Below the pieces are notes generated by a model. It did not search any database. It was not told where the DNA came from and worked only from the letters and a program-made list of their open reading frames with translations. Source: Sipunculus nudus (Eukaryota; Annelida; Sipuncula; Golfingiida; Sipunculidae). Taken from it: 64,000 bases of DNA. Made by a program: the position numbers and the translations under genes. The stretch covers positions 79,043,056 to 79,107,055 of the forward strand of contig CM049310.1 of NCBI GenBank assembly GCA_026874595.1, in the 5' to 3' direction. Shown in pieces: positions 1 to 11,374 of the stretch (its first letter is position 1; the number at the start of each line of letters is the position of its first letter).

Positions 1-2210
1 TGACGTGTCTGTCACTGCGTGTGAATCAAAATTAGACCCTAAACTGAACAAAGAGAAAGATGTATTCATGAAATAAAACCAGAACGAGGTCGCGACCCAA
101 ATTCTAACATTCGGCGTCTTTTGAGACCAGCTTTTGTTTATGAAGTCTGGCTGGCTATACCTGTAATCACGTGAATATTATATATCGCCTGTCATAATAC
201 CTGTTGCACTACCTTAGGTCTCCATGTACGAGACAAGCGTCTCCGCATGGTAGACAAAATTATCATAAAGCTAAACGTTAACACTTTACTTTTATTTAAA
301 TGCACAGGATAAACAAGTCGTAGTTATTTTCCCACAGAAGCGCTACTTTGATGTATATAACGGTTAAACGGCTGGTATATGCGACCCACGGGGGTACCTG
401 ATTGGCCATAAATCAAGCCACAAAACCCTCCTTCTGTCTTTTGACCGCACACATATGTACATCTTGTACTCTGCAGGAATAACCTGTTTACGGTTGACCT
501 CTGCTGTCCTCAAGAGTCATTCACGTTCAGGGCGACGACCTAAAACCCTCCAGCACGCCCCGCTTCACATCGTCACATACCTTGAGAGGAGAATATATAA
601 TGTATATGCCCAGATAAGTTGTTTACCAAGCTATTCCGTAAATTTTGGTCCGGCTAATACAATAAAGGATCAGCAATTGGCCAAAGAGGTCAGGACCTTG
701 TACCGGTACTCTTCTCATTTACTGCTCTGCCGAGCTCCAGCCTACACCCCTCACCCTGCACCCCTCACGCAGCAGTTAAACACTGTGGTCAGATTGTGAC
801 GCCAAAAAAAATCCCTTAACAGCAGAGTCCTCCTCTTGTAAGTCTTGGAAAACTGCCGCGTGACGTTATCTCCCTCCCAGCTTATCCCATTTTCCCACTG
901 CTTGATTTTCCTGTACGGCGCCACGGAGCTGTTAGAGGACCGAAGATGTTCAGGGCGATGTGACGGGGGTATTGCTCGATTGAATGAGAAGTAACTCATA
1001 AGGTGTGTAGGGCATCAGTTGTCATATGGATTATGTGTTCACAGAGCTTGTAATTGTTCATTGTACGGTCATGTTTTTATATGTACGGGTAGGCCTAGTC
1101 AAACAGATGTATAGTATCGCAGGAAGACAGTACATGCACTCTTAACAACTTTCTTGGTGCACACACAACGCTTACTATAGTATCGTGAGGTTGAGAGATC
1201 TTCCTATTCAATTCAAAACGATTCTCTAACTGGGCCATCAACATATATACCTTTTGATACAACCAATCAAAATCTATTTTGCAGTGCATTATGCGTTGTC
1301 TAGGAAACTCATCTCCTATGGTCAACGCGTGACAGATTATGTTGTCGTTGATCACCGATTTTACCAATATCTAAATGGATTATCCCCAGTCTTAAAACAG
1401 ACCACTAACCATAACTTGTATTAATATTTTTAGCCGTACTCAGTCATAATTTTAAAATAAAAGTATCCTGCGATTAAGTATACCGACGTCTGATTCCTGT
1501 GTTTGTCCTCTGACCTGGCAGTCAAGTGGGTTCAAAAAGTGGGCCTGTCGAATTCTCAAGACAATTTTCAGACATACCTCAATCTTGACTTGGTGGCTGA
1601 TTAATTAATTTTGATTTAACAATTAGCTTAATGTAAGCCTGGCTGATCATGCGTATTCGACTAAGCAATTCATGTGACTGTCTTTTCAAATTCTTAATAT
1701 GTAGGATCATGAAATGAAAGTCATCTAAGCGTGACGAGTCGCATAGACTGGCGCGTGTTACGTCTGTTGGAACAAAGCCAAGCCAATGGTAACTTCAATG
1801 GTGACGGCAGCACATAACATATTATTAATCATTCCCTAGAACCATATTATAACACTTCATCACATAACATACGTTATATAAAGTCAATAAAGTTGCATCT
1901 TTTTCAGCATATGGCGCAATACATGATGTCACATGGAAGATGCAAGGGAGAACTCAGGGCATCAATTTATCTTCAAAGGACGGGGGATGACTCGTGTATG
2001 AGGGTAACAAAGTTGGGACAACCTTTTTTTATAAACATATGTATTATAAACATTATATTTTTTTAATGAACAATCAATATATACATAGAAATATACATTT
2101 TTTGTCAGTTTGACACATTTCCAATATATTACAATTAAGTATAAGCTTTTAAAATATATTGCATTATGTATCCTGTATAGGTCAATTTTCAACCAGGTTT
2201 AGATATGTAA
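1..2210. other. no gene seen; probable GALNT intron or downstream side
   Basis: Moderately AT-rich sequence with only short open frames (up to about 114 codons) that show no recognisable domain, no coding-like composition and no partner exon. I looked for the next GALNT exon on the minus strand (the conserved stretch around the metal-binding and MAGGLF-type motifs) and did not find it. Nothing here is supported as a feature. Confidence 0.5.
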
Positions 2211-2219
2211 TATTGTATA

Positions 2220-2335
2220 TTAATCTTAAATGGAACCGTCTATAATTCTAAATACTTGTATATTTCATATCCAATATATAAATATTATTCTCTGAACAGT
2301 GGGAGGGGGGGGGGTTGATTACATTGACCCCCCCC
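2220..2335 (+). repeat. dispersed repeat, copy 1 (inverted copy at 13375-13500)
   Basis: A stretch with a 'TCTATAATTCT' segment, a 'TTTCATATCCA' segment, a G-run and then 'TTACATTGACCCCC'. The same order appears in reverse complement at 13375-13500. The pair is diverged but clearly homologous. No terminal structure could be resolved. Confidence 0.6.
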
Positions 2336-2674
2336 ATTTGCATAAAAGATTGGGAAGAGGGATCTATATCCCCATCCCAATATATGGACGACTTTGGCAG
2401 AAGTCCAACAATCCTCTGGAATCCTAGTCAAAGTTCGAGTCCCATAAAACTCTCTAAATAAAAAGAAATTTAAAATGGAATTTTGAGATGATCATAAGTT
2501 TATTTATGTAAGTTTACACAAGCAACGAAGGATTATTATATATTTAGCTGCCGATGCAGACCTAACGCTTGGTATGTATTTATACAAATATTTTTGTAAT
2601 ATTTTGTTAATAGTCAACACATGTATACATATAACGTCTTTGTAGTATGTGGCAGAGCTTCCCTTCTTCTTCTG

Positions 2675-2810
2675 GACTCGAGATGGACTCGGCCTGATAT
2701 CTCGAGTCCTTGCCTCCGAATCCAAGCACAAATCCGAGTCCGGGACGCTCGAGTCCAAGTCCGTATCTCTAAAAATGTGGACTCAAGTCCGGACTCGAAT
2801 CCTCATTTAC
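2675..2810. repeat. degenerate GAGTCC/GGACTC minisatellite
   Basis: About ten irregularly spaced copies of GAGTCC, CGAGTCC or the reverse complement GGACTC occur in about 130 bp. Open frames cross it in both directions, as expected of a short-period repeat, and are not taken as coding. Confidence 0.65.
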
Positions 2811-3249
2811 TCTAGGCACGGATCCAAAGGGGTGGGTTGGGTTGGGGGGTTGAGATCTTCCCCTGCACCGTTACTCAAGACATTGGAATTATGTCACAAG
2901 AATTTGCTCAGTTTCCCGGAAGATAAAATTTACCTTACTACATGTAATTTAATACTACATGTATATTTTATACTTTGGGTTTTGTTAAACCTTGTAGTGT
3001 AGTAGGTGTCAGGCCAAATGCGTGTGTGTATATATATATGTATATAAATAAATATACTGATATGCGATATAAAAGGTTTACAAGGTACCCATTATTTTAA
3101 ATAATCCTTTATATATCAGTATGAGTGATAATAATCATATAAATTTATATTTTTTTATATTGAATAATGCTTAGTTACGATGGAAAAGAGTATATTAATT
3201 TATTGTCAATAATCTGGAACCATATTTGCTTGCAACACATACGATATAC

Positions 3250-3251
<2 letters not shown>

Positions 3252-3289
<38 letters not shown>
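3252..3289. repeat. (AT)n microsatellite
   Basis: Uninterrupted AT dinucleotides for about 38 bp. Confidence 0.95.
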
Positions 3290-3292
<3 letters not shown>

Positions 3293-3375
3293 GTATAAGA
3301 AGTATGTATATAAGGTAACCTTAATACCGCGAACTTGCGGAAAAAATCCTCTGTGATGGGAAAAAGTACACCACT

Positions 3376-3718
3376 TAGGCCAAAATAAAAAAAAAAGTAT
3401 GGTTCTCAAGATTTTTTTTTCAGAAATCAATGCGGGCGGGCGCTTTTTTTATTTTAAATTTTTTGGTATGTTTCGATAAAAATGTCAAATGATAAGGGAA
3501 AAGCACGAAAATAACAGTTTTATTTTGATAAACAAGTAAAAGCACTACATAAAAAAGAAAATTGTATAATTTTATCTTCTTGAAAGAAATGTCAGAGCGG
3601 CAGCAGCTCAAAATTGGAAAGTTTTTATTGAAAATCAAAATAAAAATTTTTGATGCGGGGATTTAAAATTGATGCGGGCGGTGCCTGAGAACCATACCTT
3701 AAATTTTTTTTGGCCTTA
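3376..3718 (+). mobile_element. MITE, 'TAAGGCC' family, copy 1
   Basis: About 343 bp bounded by inverted ends. The left end reads TAGGCCAAAA, an A-run, then GTATGGTTCTCA. The right end reads TGAGAACCATACC, a T-run, then TTTTGGCCTTA. Inside are 'GATAAAAATGTCAAATGAT' and GTGCGGGCGG-type motifs shared with copies at 55913-56224 and, inverted, 56561-56882. It has no coding capacity. A DNA transposon using a TA or TTA target is likely, but the exact duplication is not resolved. Confidence 0.85.
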
Positions 3719-4440
3719 GCTCAATTAAACAAGAATGTACTAGTCAGACCATCATACATTTTTTATTTAATTGTGCGAGCGCGCATTTTAATGGCAGAGA
3801 CAGGTCGAGTTAAAAACTGCATGTCCCGTGACCCATCAATCAAAGTGCCAGGTCCACTAACTCTGATTAGAATATATTTTTTTTTCTCTCCTTGTCTAAT
3901 TACATAAAGACAGATATATGTAGGCCTTCTTTGCCCACGTGTGACAACTGTGTATAGTGAGAATATAATTATGATTAATCACCAAGTGGAAGACTTTGTA
4001 ACCGTGTTTGGACGTACTGAGCGAGTCACTCAAAGGTGGTCAGGCCAAACCCGCGTGTTACTCGGTACATATAAATAACAAAGACCTGAACAGCTTACGT
4101 TATATGGATCGTCTCTCAAAAAAAAGTCTGTACTTCAAATATCAGCTAAGCATATGATTACGTTAAATAATATACAGTGAAATGTCGCCCAGATAAAATG
4201 AAAATTTAAAGTCAAAGACAGCATATTTTTGGTAATGAATGAGTTAAGAACTGTGCCACTTGCCAACAAGATCCAAGACTAAGAATCACTATGTTTGGAT
4301 GTGACTGACCACAGTGCTATCTGGAGTCAAATGAAGTAACTAAAAAGGTGCAAAAGCGATTAGCGCACACTCTACCGATTTTAACAAAACAGGTTATAGA
4401 CAATGGTAACCATAAGGCTTGATGATGGATTGCAAACACC
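3719..4440. other. no gene or repeat recognised
   Basis: AT-rich sequence between a MITE and a SINE. I see no supported feature. Confidence 0.4.
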
Positions 4441-4860
4441 GGCTCCTGTGGCTCAGGATTGAGCAAAGGACTCCAAGCCGGGAGATCGTGAGATTAGGCG
4501 GTGAGATTTTTCACGGTCGGCCCTAACTCCTTGTTGCGTTCTTATTGGGAAGGCCGTGCCGAACGGCCGTGTTCCACTCACAAACGAGTGCGCCTTTTGG
4601 GGGTTCTTTGGTGGTACGACCCAGCAATGGGGACGATTGCACAACCAGGGGCCGCAGGTGAAGTAGTCAACGTGCTTTGTGAATACCAAGATATTAAATA
4701 GGAGGAAGCGTGTGATACTGCCCTGCCCCGTTGTTTAAAACCTGAATGGAATTTTGGAGATGTACATATACTTAAAGGGTGAAAATAGCATAAAAAGGCG
4801 GTTACCTCGAACAAAAAAAGTTGAACATGTATTTTGTTGCAAGACAAAATAATATGAGGT
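4441..4860 (+). mobile_element. SINE copy 1
   Basis: Begins with a tRNA-like head (GTGGCTCAGG, then GGACTCCAAGCCGGGAGATC). A body follows with GGGAAGGCCGTG and ACCCAGCAATGG, then a tail with ACTGCCCTG and TGGAATTTTG. The same order of blocks is found at 19101-19530 and, inverted and interrupted, at 14590-14050. A Pol III-derived non-autonomous retroposon is the best reading. Target duplications were not resolved. Confidence 0.75.
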
Positions 4861-5300
4861 TTGTCAGGCAAAAGGTATAGATATAGTTTGGCTGATCGAA
4901 CCAATTTACTTTCTTTTTGAGGGGATCAGAATTAATTGCCACATGTCATAGCTGACACTCAAAGTAAGTATTACTGCATACAGACTGCATGAAATTACTG
5001 TCTTTATAAACACTGAACATATTTATCTCCAGCCATACCATAATGGTAGGTGATTCACGGAAATGCCTGTACAATATGGTACAGTTTTCTGTATACAAAT
5101 ACTAGTATGATGAATGATATATAAAATAATGACAATGACGCTCAGCTGACTTGAACTGTCTTTAATGTTAAACTCTTAGAATGCTTAAAGCACACAAAAA
5201 TACGCGTAACTCAGTTTGATCCTTGTTCACAACTGACCAGCCGTTATTTCTGAGTACAAAAAAATACAAAAAAAGAAATGTGAAAAAAAAAGAAAATGTT

Positions 5301-5312
5301 GGTGGCGCCACC
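5301..5312. repeat. isolated GGTGGCGCCACC palindrome
   Basis: A perfect 12-bp palindrome identical to the core motif of the Helentron-internal satellites elsewhere in the window, here in otherwise unrelated flanking sequence. It may mark an eroded element spanning roughly 5280-5560. Confidence 0.6.
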
Positions 5313-5639
5313 AAATCATTCGCAGCTAAAGGAGGCGCTATCCATGATCAAGAAGCTTGCCGAATTTCAGAAATATCCATGCAATCATTACTGAGATATT
5401 TTATCTAAAGTATGAGTTTCCTACATCAACAGCTAAAAAAGTTGAAGTGTTCAATTGTGTCCACAACAGTTCTGAAGAATTGGCTGGACCGATTCTCTTC
5501 ATTTTTTTTCAAGCTAACGAAGTTTTTGTGCAGTTAATGTTTTAGTTTTACGGTTGAGTGCAAAATGTTTGTTTTACTCCCCAGAACACTAACTAATCTT
5601 ATTTTGTAAGTGCTAAAAACAAACAACATGTTACTCGCG

Positions 5640-5822
5640 AAATATAGGTCACAGTGACCAACTATGCAATCGAAGGAGATTTTCTGAGAACCTACCTTGA
5701 TGTCAAGTCAAACAGTTACGTTTTGTGCCTTGTTCACAGACGGACAGGCCGACGGACAACCGGACAGACGACAAAAGGGGATTGTTATAGCTCAGATGAC
5801 ATAGGTTCAGCTGAGCTATATG
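5640..5822 (-). mobile_element. AGCTCAGCTGA element, 3'-truncated copy
   Basis: Read on the minus strand from about 5822 it starts TATAGCTCAGCTGA and folds back through a second CTGAGCT, then has a GTCCG/GTCTGTCC-rich stretch. The 5' hairpin matches the element at 48082-50702. It also holds AGGTCACAGTGACCA (5646-5660), one base from the perfect palindrome in the relative at 35954-36237. The expected 3' hairpin and CTTGTT end were not found, so this copy is taken as truncated. Confidence 0.65.
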
Positions 5823-6520
5823 CTAGGATATAACCAATTTTAAATGCTATTTGGCCTCTCAAACTGATGAGGGTAACGGGAAGATGCGGAGAGAACTGAA
5901 TTGATACATGCCTATGTGAAGAACTATCATATACTCTCGCCCTATGCCTTTTGCTGGCATTCGGAATTCAAATGCTCATGATGACAGTCCGTGGTACTAT
6001 ATTTCATTATTACCGGTATATCATAACGCTAAATTGGCAGTGTATACTGACCTCGCTCAAGAGATACATAAATCAATTAACATTTTGGGATTTGTGATAT
6101 ATTGCGTCATAACAAGACACCGACAAGATCTACGGGTTTAAATGCACCCAGACCTCGTAAATTTATCATCGCGTTCAATTGGCTGTAATAAAAGCCCCAT
6201 AATGGCCCGTGTTTGTTGTATCCTTTGTCCTTTAACAATTGAGGAGAACCCCTCCTCCGTATTGAATATAAACATCGTGACTGGTACGGACCCATTTTGC
6301 GATCCTTATCGCGGACATCGAAGGCCTGCTAGAGTATTTGCATTATGTTATCGTGTACTATAGATGTTCCCATATTGTACTAGTAAAAGGACAACTGAGG
6401 CGGTAATTGTAGACCTGGAAATCTATATCAGAACGTTAGTTTTATCCAATTATTTTTCAAGAATGTAAGTTGGAGGCCTTTTTGTACCTATCCTAATCAT
6501 AACATACACATCTTTATTCT
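5823..6520. other. no gene or repeat recognised
   Basis: Short open frames only; nothing supported. Confidence 0.4.
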
Positions 6521-6707
6521 TAAAAAGGGAAGTATAAGGCAGAAGGATTGGCAAAAAAACCCTATGTCTAAAACCATCCCAAAAGTTATTTTAAATTCAT
6601 AAAAGACCCCATAAAGAAATTTTGGAACTTTTCTTTAGTTTTAAGATGATTTTGGTAACATTTACAAACATTTACAAAACAAAATTTTTAAAAGGTCACT
6701 AATTAAA

Positions 6708-6899
6708 GCACCCAGTAACAGTAACTCACTTGTAGTTAACTAATATGAAACCTCCTGACAGTATCTTATATTCATCTAATGTGTATTTTCAATATTTCAG
6801 TTTTAAGGTAGATAAAATGATAGAGGAAAAACTTATTGAGATATTTTTATTTAGTTTGAAATTAACCTGCTAAAAAGTAGCTTACTGTTACTGGGTGCT
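6708..6899. mobile_element. palindromic MITE, 'AGCACCCAGTAACAG' family, copy 1
   Basis: The ends are inverted repeats: AGCACCCAGTAACAGTAA at the left and TTACTGTTACTGGGTGCT at the right, about 190 bp apart, with an AT-rich centre. The diverged sister is at about 16110-16329. Non-coding. Confidence 0.8.
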
Positions 6900-7013
6900 A
6901 AAAATAGTGTACTATTTAAAAATTAAAAACAAAAAAGATTAAAATATCACATGAAAATGAGTGAAACTTTAAAAAAATGTAAACTATCAAAAAGCACACT
7001 GTAACAAATTTAA

Positions 7014-9301
7014 ACTAGATATTTCTTGGCACCGCAGGTGCCATAGTATCCCCAGACAATTAATCCCCCCCCCCTTTAAGAATAGGCCCCCCATCTTCAG
7101 CAACAATTAATATCAGACCACACTCATAGAAAAGGTCATTCTCATAGAAAAGGTCATGATCCAAATTTCAATATACATCATCCCCTAACCCATGTCAATG
7201 TATAGGCAAGAAATCTGTCCATTAGTTTTTGACTTATAATGCTCACAATACTGTTAAGTGGCAATGATGGGGTATTAAACGGCACGAAAACAAGTAAAAG
7301 AATTACAAGTGGCACCACCTGTTTCCCGTACATGACAACACTATCCAAGATCTTCGTTCAAGTTGATTTTTGGACCAATCAATGCATCCCTTATTGAGGA
7401 ATTAATGATTTTGTGTGATTTTCACCATATATGGCAATATTCAAGGTCAAAGCCACTCATTGGAAAGGTCATGACCCCTACTGAAATAAACATTATCCTA
7501 TAACCCATATCCATGTATATGCATAATATGAAAGAAATTTGTCCATTAGTTTTTGACTTATAATGCTCACAGTACTGATAAATGGCAATGATGGGGTATT
7601 AAACGGCACAAAACAAGTAAAAGAATAACAGGTGGCGCCACCTGTTTCCGGTACATGACAATACTTTCCAAGATCTTCGAACATGTTGATTTTTGGACCA
7701 ATGCATGCATCCCTTATTGAGATATTAATGATTTTGTGTAATTTTCACCATATATGGCAATATTCAAGGTCAAGGCCACTCTGATAGGAAAGGTCATGAC
7801 CCTAATTTATATATACATCATCCCATAACCCATGTCTATGTATATGCATAATATGAAAGAAATCTGTCCATTAGTTTTTGACTTATAATGCTCACAGGTT
7901 ATAAATGTACTGTTAAGTGGCCATGATGAGGTATTAAACGGCACGAAAAAAAGTAAAAGAATAACAGGTGGCGCCACCTGTTTCCGGTACATGACATTAC
8001 TATCCAAGATCTTCGGTCAAGTTGATTTTTGGACCAATGCATGCATCCAATATTGAGAAATTAATGATTTTGTGTGATTTTCACCATATATGGAATATTC
8101 AAGGTCAAGGCCACTCACTGGAAAGGTCATGACCCCTATTCAAATAAACATTATCCTATAACCCATATCCATGTATATGCATAATATGAAAGAAATTTGT
8201 CCGTTAGTTTTTGACTTATAATGCTCACAGGTTATAAATGTACTGTTAAGTGGCCATGATGGGGTATTAAACGGCACAAAACAAGTAAAAGAATAACAGG
8301 TGGCGCCACCTGTTTCCGGTACATGACAATACTTTCCAAGATCTTCGAACATGTTGATTTTTGGACCAATGCATGCATCCCTTATTGAGATATTAATGAT
8401 TTTGTGTAATTTTCACCATATATGGCAATATTCAAGGTCAAGGCCACTCTAATAGAAAAGGTCATGACCCCAATTTATATATACATCATCCCATAACCCA
8501 TGTCTATGTATATGCATAATATGAAAGAAATTTGTCCATTAGTTTTTGACTTATAATGCTCACAGGTTATAAATGTACTGTTAAGTGGCCATGATGGGGT
8601 ATTAAACGGCACGAAAATAAGTAAAGGAATAACAGGTGGCGCCACCTGTTTCCGGTACATGACATTACTATTAAAGATCTTGAGTCAAGTTGATTTTTGG
8701 ACCAATGCATGCATCCCTTATTGAGAAATTAATGATTTTGTGTGATTTTCACCATATATGGCAATATTCAAGGTCAAGGCCACTCTCATAGGAAAGGTCA
8801 TTACCCCAATTTAAATAAACATCATCCCATAACCCATATCTATGTATTTGCATAATATGAAAGAAATCTGTCCATTAGTTTTTGACTTATAATGCTCACA
8901 GTACTGTCAAGTAGCAATTTTGGGGATATTAAACAGCATGAAAACAAGTAAAGAATAATAGGTGGCGCCACCAGTTTCTGGAACATGACAACCCTATCCA
9001 TGATCTTCGATCAACTTGATTTCGGGATCAATCCATGCAAGTTTTCTTGAGATATTTAAGAATTTGTGTGATTTTCCCCAAAATTGAACCTATTCAAGGT
9101 CGAGGTCACTCTCCTAGTTGAGGTCATGACCTCATTTGAAATAGGCGTCGTCCTCTCACCCATATCTATACATATATCAAGTTTGGTAAAGATCCGTGAA
9201 ATATTTTTTGAGTTATTGTGTCCAAAAGAAATCTCTGCGGCGGCGGCTGCGGCGCGACCGTGCCTAAACCATAGTATCTCCAGACTATGTCTGGCGATAC
9301 A
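7014..9301 (-). mobile_element. Helentron/HINE-like element, family 2, complete
   Basis: Read on the minus strand, the 5' end at 9301 is TGTATCGCCAGAC, which folds with GTCTGGAGATAC. Near the 3' end the mate GTCTGGGGATAC (12 of 13 bp) lies inside the terminus. It is followed by a perfect hairpin GGCACC-TGC-GGTGCC and then a CTAG end running into T (7018-7014). Such asymmetric terminal inverted repeats plus a 3' hairpin define HINE/Helentron elements. The interior is a tandem array of about 330-bp units. There is no Rep/helicase frame, so it is non-autonomous. Confidence 0.8.
7309..8975. repeat. about 330-bp tandem array inside Helentron family 2
   Basis: Successive copies of GTGGC(G/A)CCACCTGTTTCC begin near 7309, 7631, 7967, 8300, 8636 and 8963, giving spacings of about 323-336 bp and roughly six units. 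Each unit carries 'TTGATTTTTGGACCAAT', an ACCATATATGGCAATATT segment and 'GTCCATTAGTTTTTGACT'. Several units contain the full 12-bp palindrome. Short open frames recur in each unit by repetition only. Confidence 0.9.
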
Positions 9302-9410
9302 AATATAAGGTATACTTTAATGGTCTTCTGTGGATTTAAAACCGTTATTGGACTGATTTTAGATATAGGGTTTTTGCAAATCCTGCTACCTTAAAAGAGC
9401 GTACTGCGTT

Positions 9411-10758
9411 AAGGAGAAGTAATAAGCTTATGCTGACGTGATCCTACCGTGACTACAGTTTTTTATATTGTCTTATGACTTTTCCCATATAAAATCGCCA
9501 TTGCCATGCCCATATTTGCTACATCGCTGACATTAGCCAGCCCCCCCCCCCCCCCATACCGAACCATAAGCTAAACCCCGTCGTAATATTCCTATTATTG
9601 CAACATCACAAGGGGGACAGATATCATATTTTCCACTTGTTCACGTTTGTTGGTTCGTCTGTTAGCAATTTATCGAAAAAAAATTTCACCGGATTTTAAT
9701 TAAATTTTGTGGAGGGATAGGGTTATAACCACGGATCAGTTTAGGGTGCTATTTGAATATTCATCATGTTTTTTCATTCAAATGGGTTTACAACATTCTT
9801 ATACATGCAGCTAATTCTTTACCAGGGCCTAGAGCCATATACTTCTATAAGTTTTAGGTGGCTTTGTTCTTGAACTCACCTGTGAACCGGATTGGTGAAC
9901 TGTTTCACACATGAGTGCACAAGAAAACCGGATTTTTAAAACAGATTATGGTGGAGGTAGGCTCTGACTCCACATCTAGTAACGATTACTGTCATGTTCG
10001 TGAATACGATTTGAACCAACTTTAGAACACTTCAGCAATAACGAATAGATGAATTAGTATACACCAGCATCAACTATTAGTATTTTACTATTCAAAAGAT
10101 ATCCTGGGTGTACAATCACACATCGTTCAGAATCATAAATCATCACTTCATGAATGGTCTATGACTATATGCTGATTGTTAAAAGCACAATAACCTCAAA
10201 ATGCATTTATGATTCACTCCCATCTTGACATCCCCAGTAATACCACGCACCAACAGGCCCGATACAAACTGGAAGTAATAACAATTAAAGTAATAACAAT
10301 CCTACCAATCTTAAGGACATGACCTTGCTTATATACTATTTATAAGAGTTGTGAGAACCCACTCTTTATTTACTAACGTTATAGTAATCGAAAGCAGGTA
10401 AATATATTGTGTTATCTTCATAATATCGTTCATTGTGGTATTAATATTCAAGGACGGATACAGGAATTAAGAATGGGGGGGGGGGTAGGAATTAGGAGAG
10501 GAGACCTCCCTCCCAGGTGTAGAATTTTTTAAAAAATTTAGTTGTAATCGTGCAATCTGGGGTAGCATAAATGGATTATTTCAGTACCGATGTTACAGCC
10601 GTGTATAGAAAATCAAAGCCAAACGGCCAGATCGTTTCGTTCACGTTACAGGTCGTTACACTAACAGGTCGCCACGATTCTCTTGGTCAACACTAGTTGG
10701 CGACTTAAAGAGCTATTGTGTAAAGAGAGTTCCCCGTGTCACCTGAACAAAGAGTGAG

Positions 10759-10763
<5 letters not shown>
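9411..10763. other. no gene recognised; poly-C tract
   Basis: A C-run of about 15 bp lies at 9541-9555. Otherwise it is AT-rich sequence with no supported feature. Confidence 0.4.
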
Positions 10764-10811
<48 letters not shown>

Positions 10812-10838
10812 TATATATATATACATATATACATACAT
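10764..10838. repeat. (AT)n microsatellite with AC interruptions
   Basis: AT repeats with a few AC steps near the right end. Confidence 0.95.
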
Positions 10839-10955
10839 CTAACGATTGCGACAACATGAAAACACGTGTAACTGAACATTTTCGTTGTAAATTTTGTGTT
10901 CAAGCGTCAGGCTGGTAGAGCACTGTTGGATTCGTTCAGCACTTATATACTACAA

Positions 10956-10957
<2 letters not shown>

Positions 10958-11014
<57 letters not shown>
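10958..11014. repeat. (AT)n microsatellite
   Basis: About 57 bp of pure AT. It lies in the GALNT intron, about 360 bp beyond the splice donor. Confidence 0.95.
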
Positions 11015-11015
<1 letters not shown>

Positions 11016-11374
11016 TGGGACAGTTCAAACGATTTTCTTTCCACTTTGAGATTCCATGCATAATACAGGTCCTGATTTCGAAATAGTCATATATGCCTTT
11101 TCCTAAATCCAGGATCCTCCCCTGAAATGACTCACCTTTTAAAACCTGGCCTTTATAACAATAATATAACATTCTTAATGTGTTTATCGATTCTTTAACA
11201 GAACACTGAACTTGAAGTCCCACTAGGCTTAGGAGCTGCATCAGATTTGTAATACAACAAGTAATACACAACTACTTACAACAAATAAAATGGCTGGCAT
11301 TTGCCGATTAACGTGATTGGCTGAAAGTTTCGGGGCTGTAATGGCGCTAGCCACCAGTCTATAAAAGTACTTAC
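11016..11374 (-). other. start of GALNT intron 1
   Basis: The donor GTAAGT is at 11374-11369 on the minus strand. No acceptor plus coding exon was found between here and position 1, so the intron is at least about 11 kb. Nothing else is seen in this stretch. Confidence 0.6.

Larger units (their letters stand above)
6525..9410. mobile_element. composite element 1 with inverted ends, hosting a MITE and a Helentron
   Basis: The left end (about 6525-6600, AAGGCAGAAGGATTGGC, an A-run, CCCTATGTCTAAAACC) is mirrored at the right end (about 9340-9410; minus strand GGTAGCAGGATTTGC, A-run, CCCTATATCTAAAATC). The same left and right ends bracket 15915-17640. In both loci the left end is followed about 175 bp later by the same inner palindromic MITE and then by a Helentron-like insertion. 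The outer element is old; its own core cannot be separated from later insertions here. Confidence 0.6.

Noticed and set aside
455-999. 114-codon plus and 82-codon minus frames near the left edge
   Set aside because: No recognisable domain or splice context; overlapping on opposite strands.
7493-8660. Repeated 61-70-codon minus-strand frames with similar proteins
   Set aside because: They repeat with the about 330-bp satellite of Helentron family 2.
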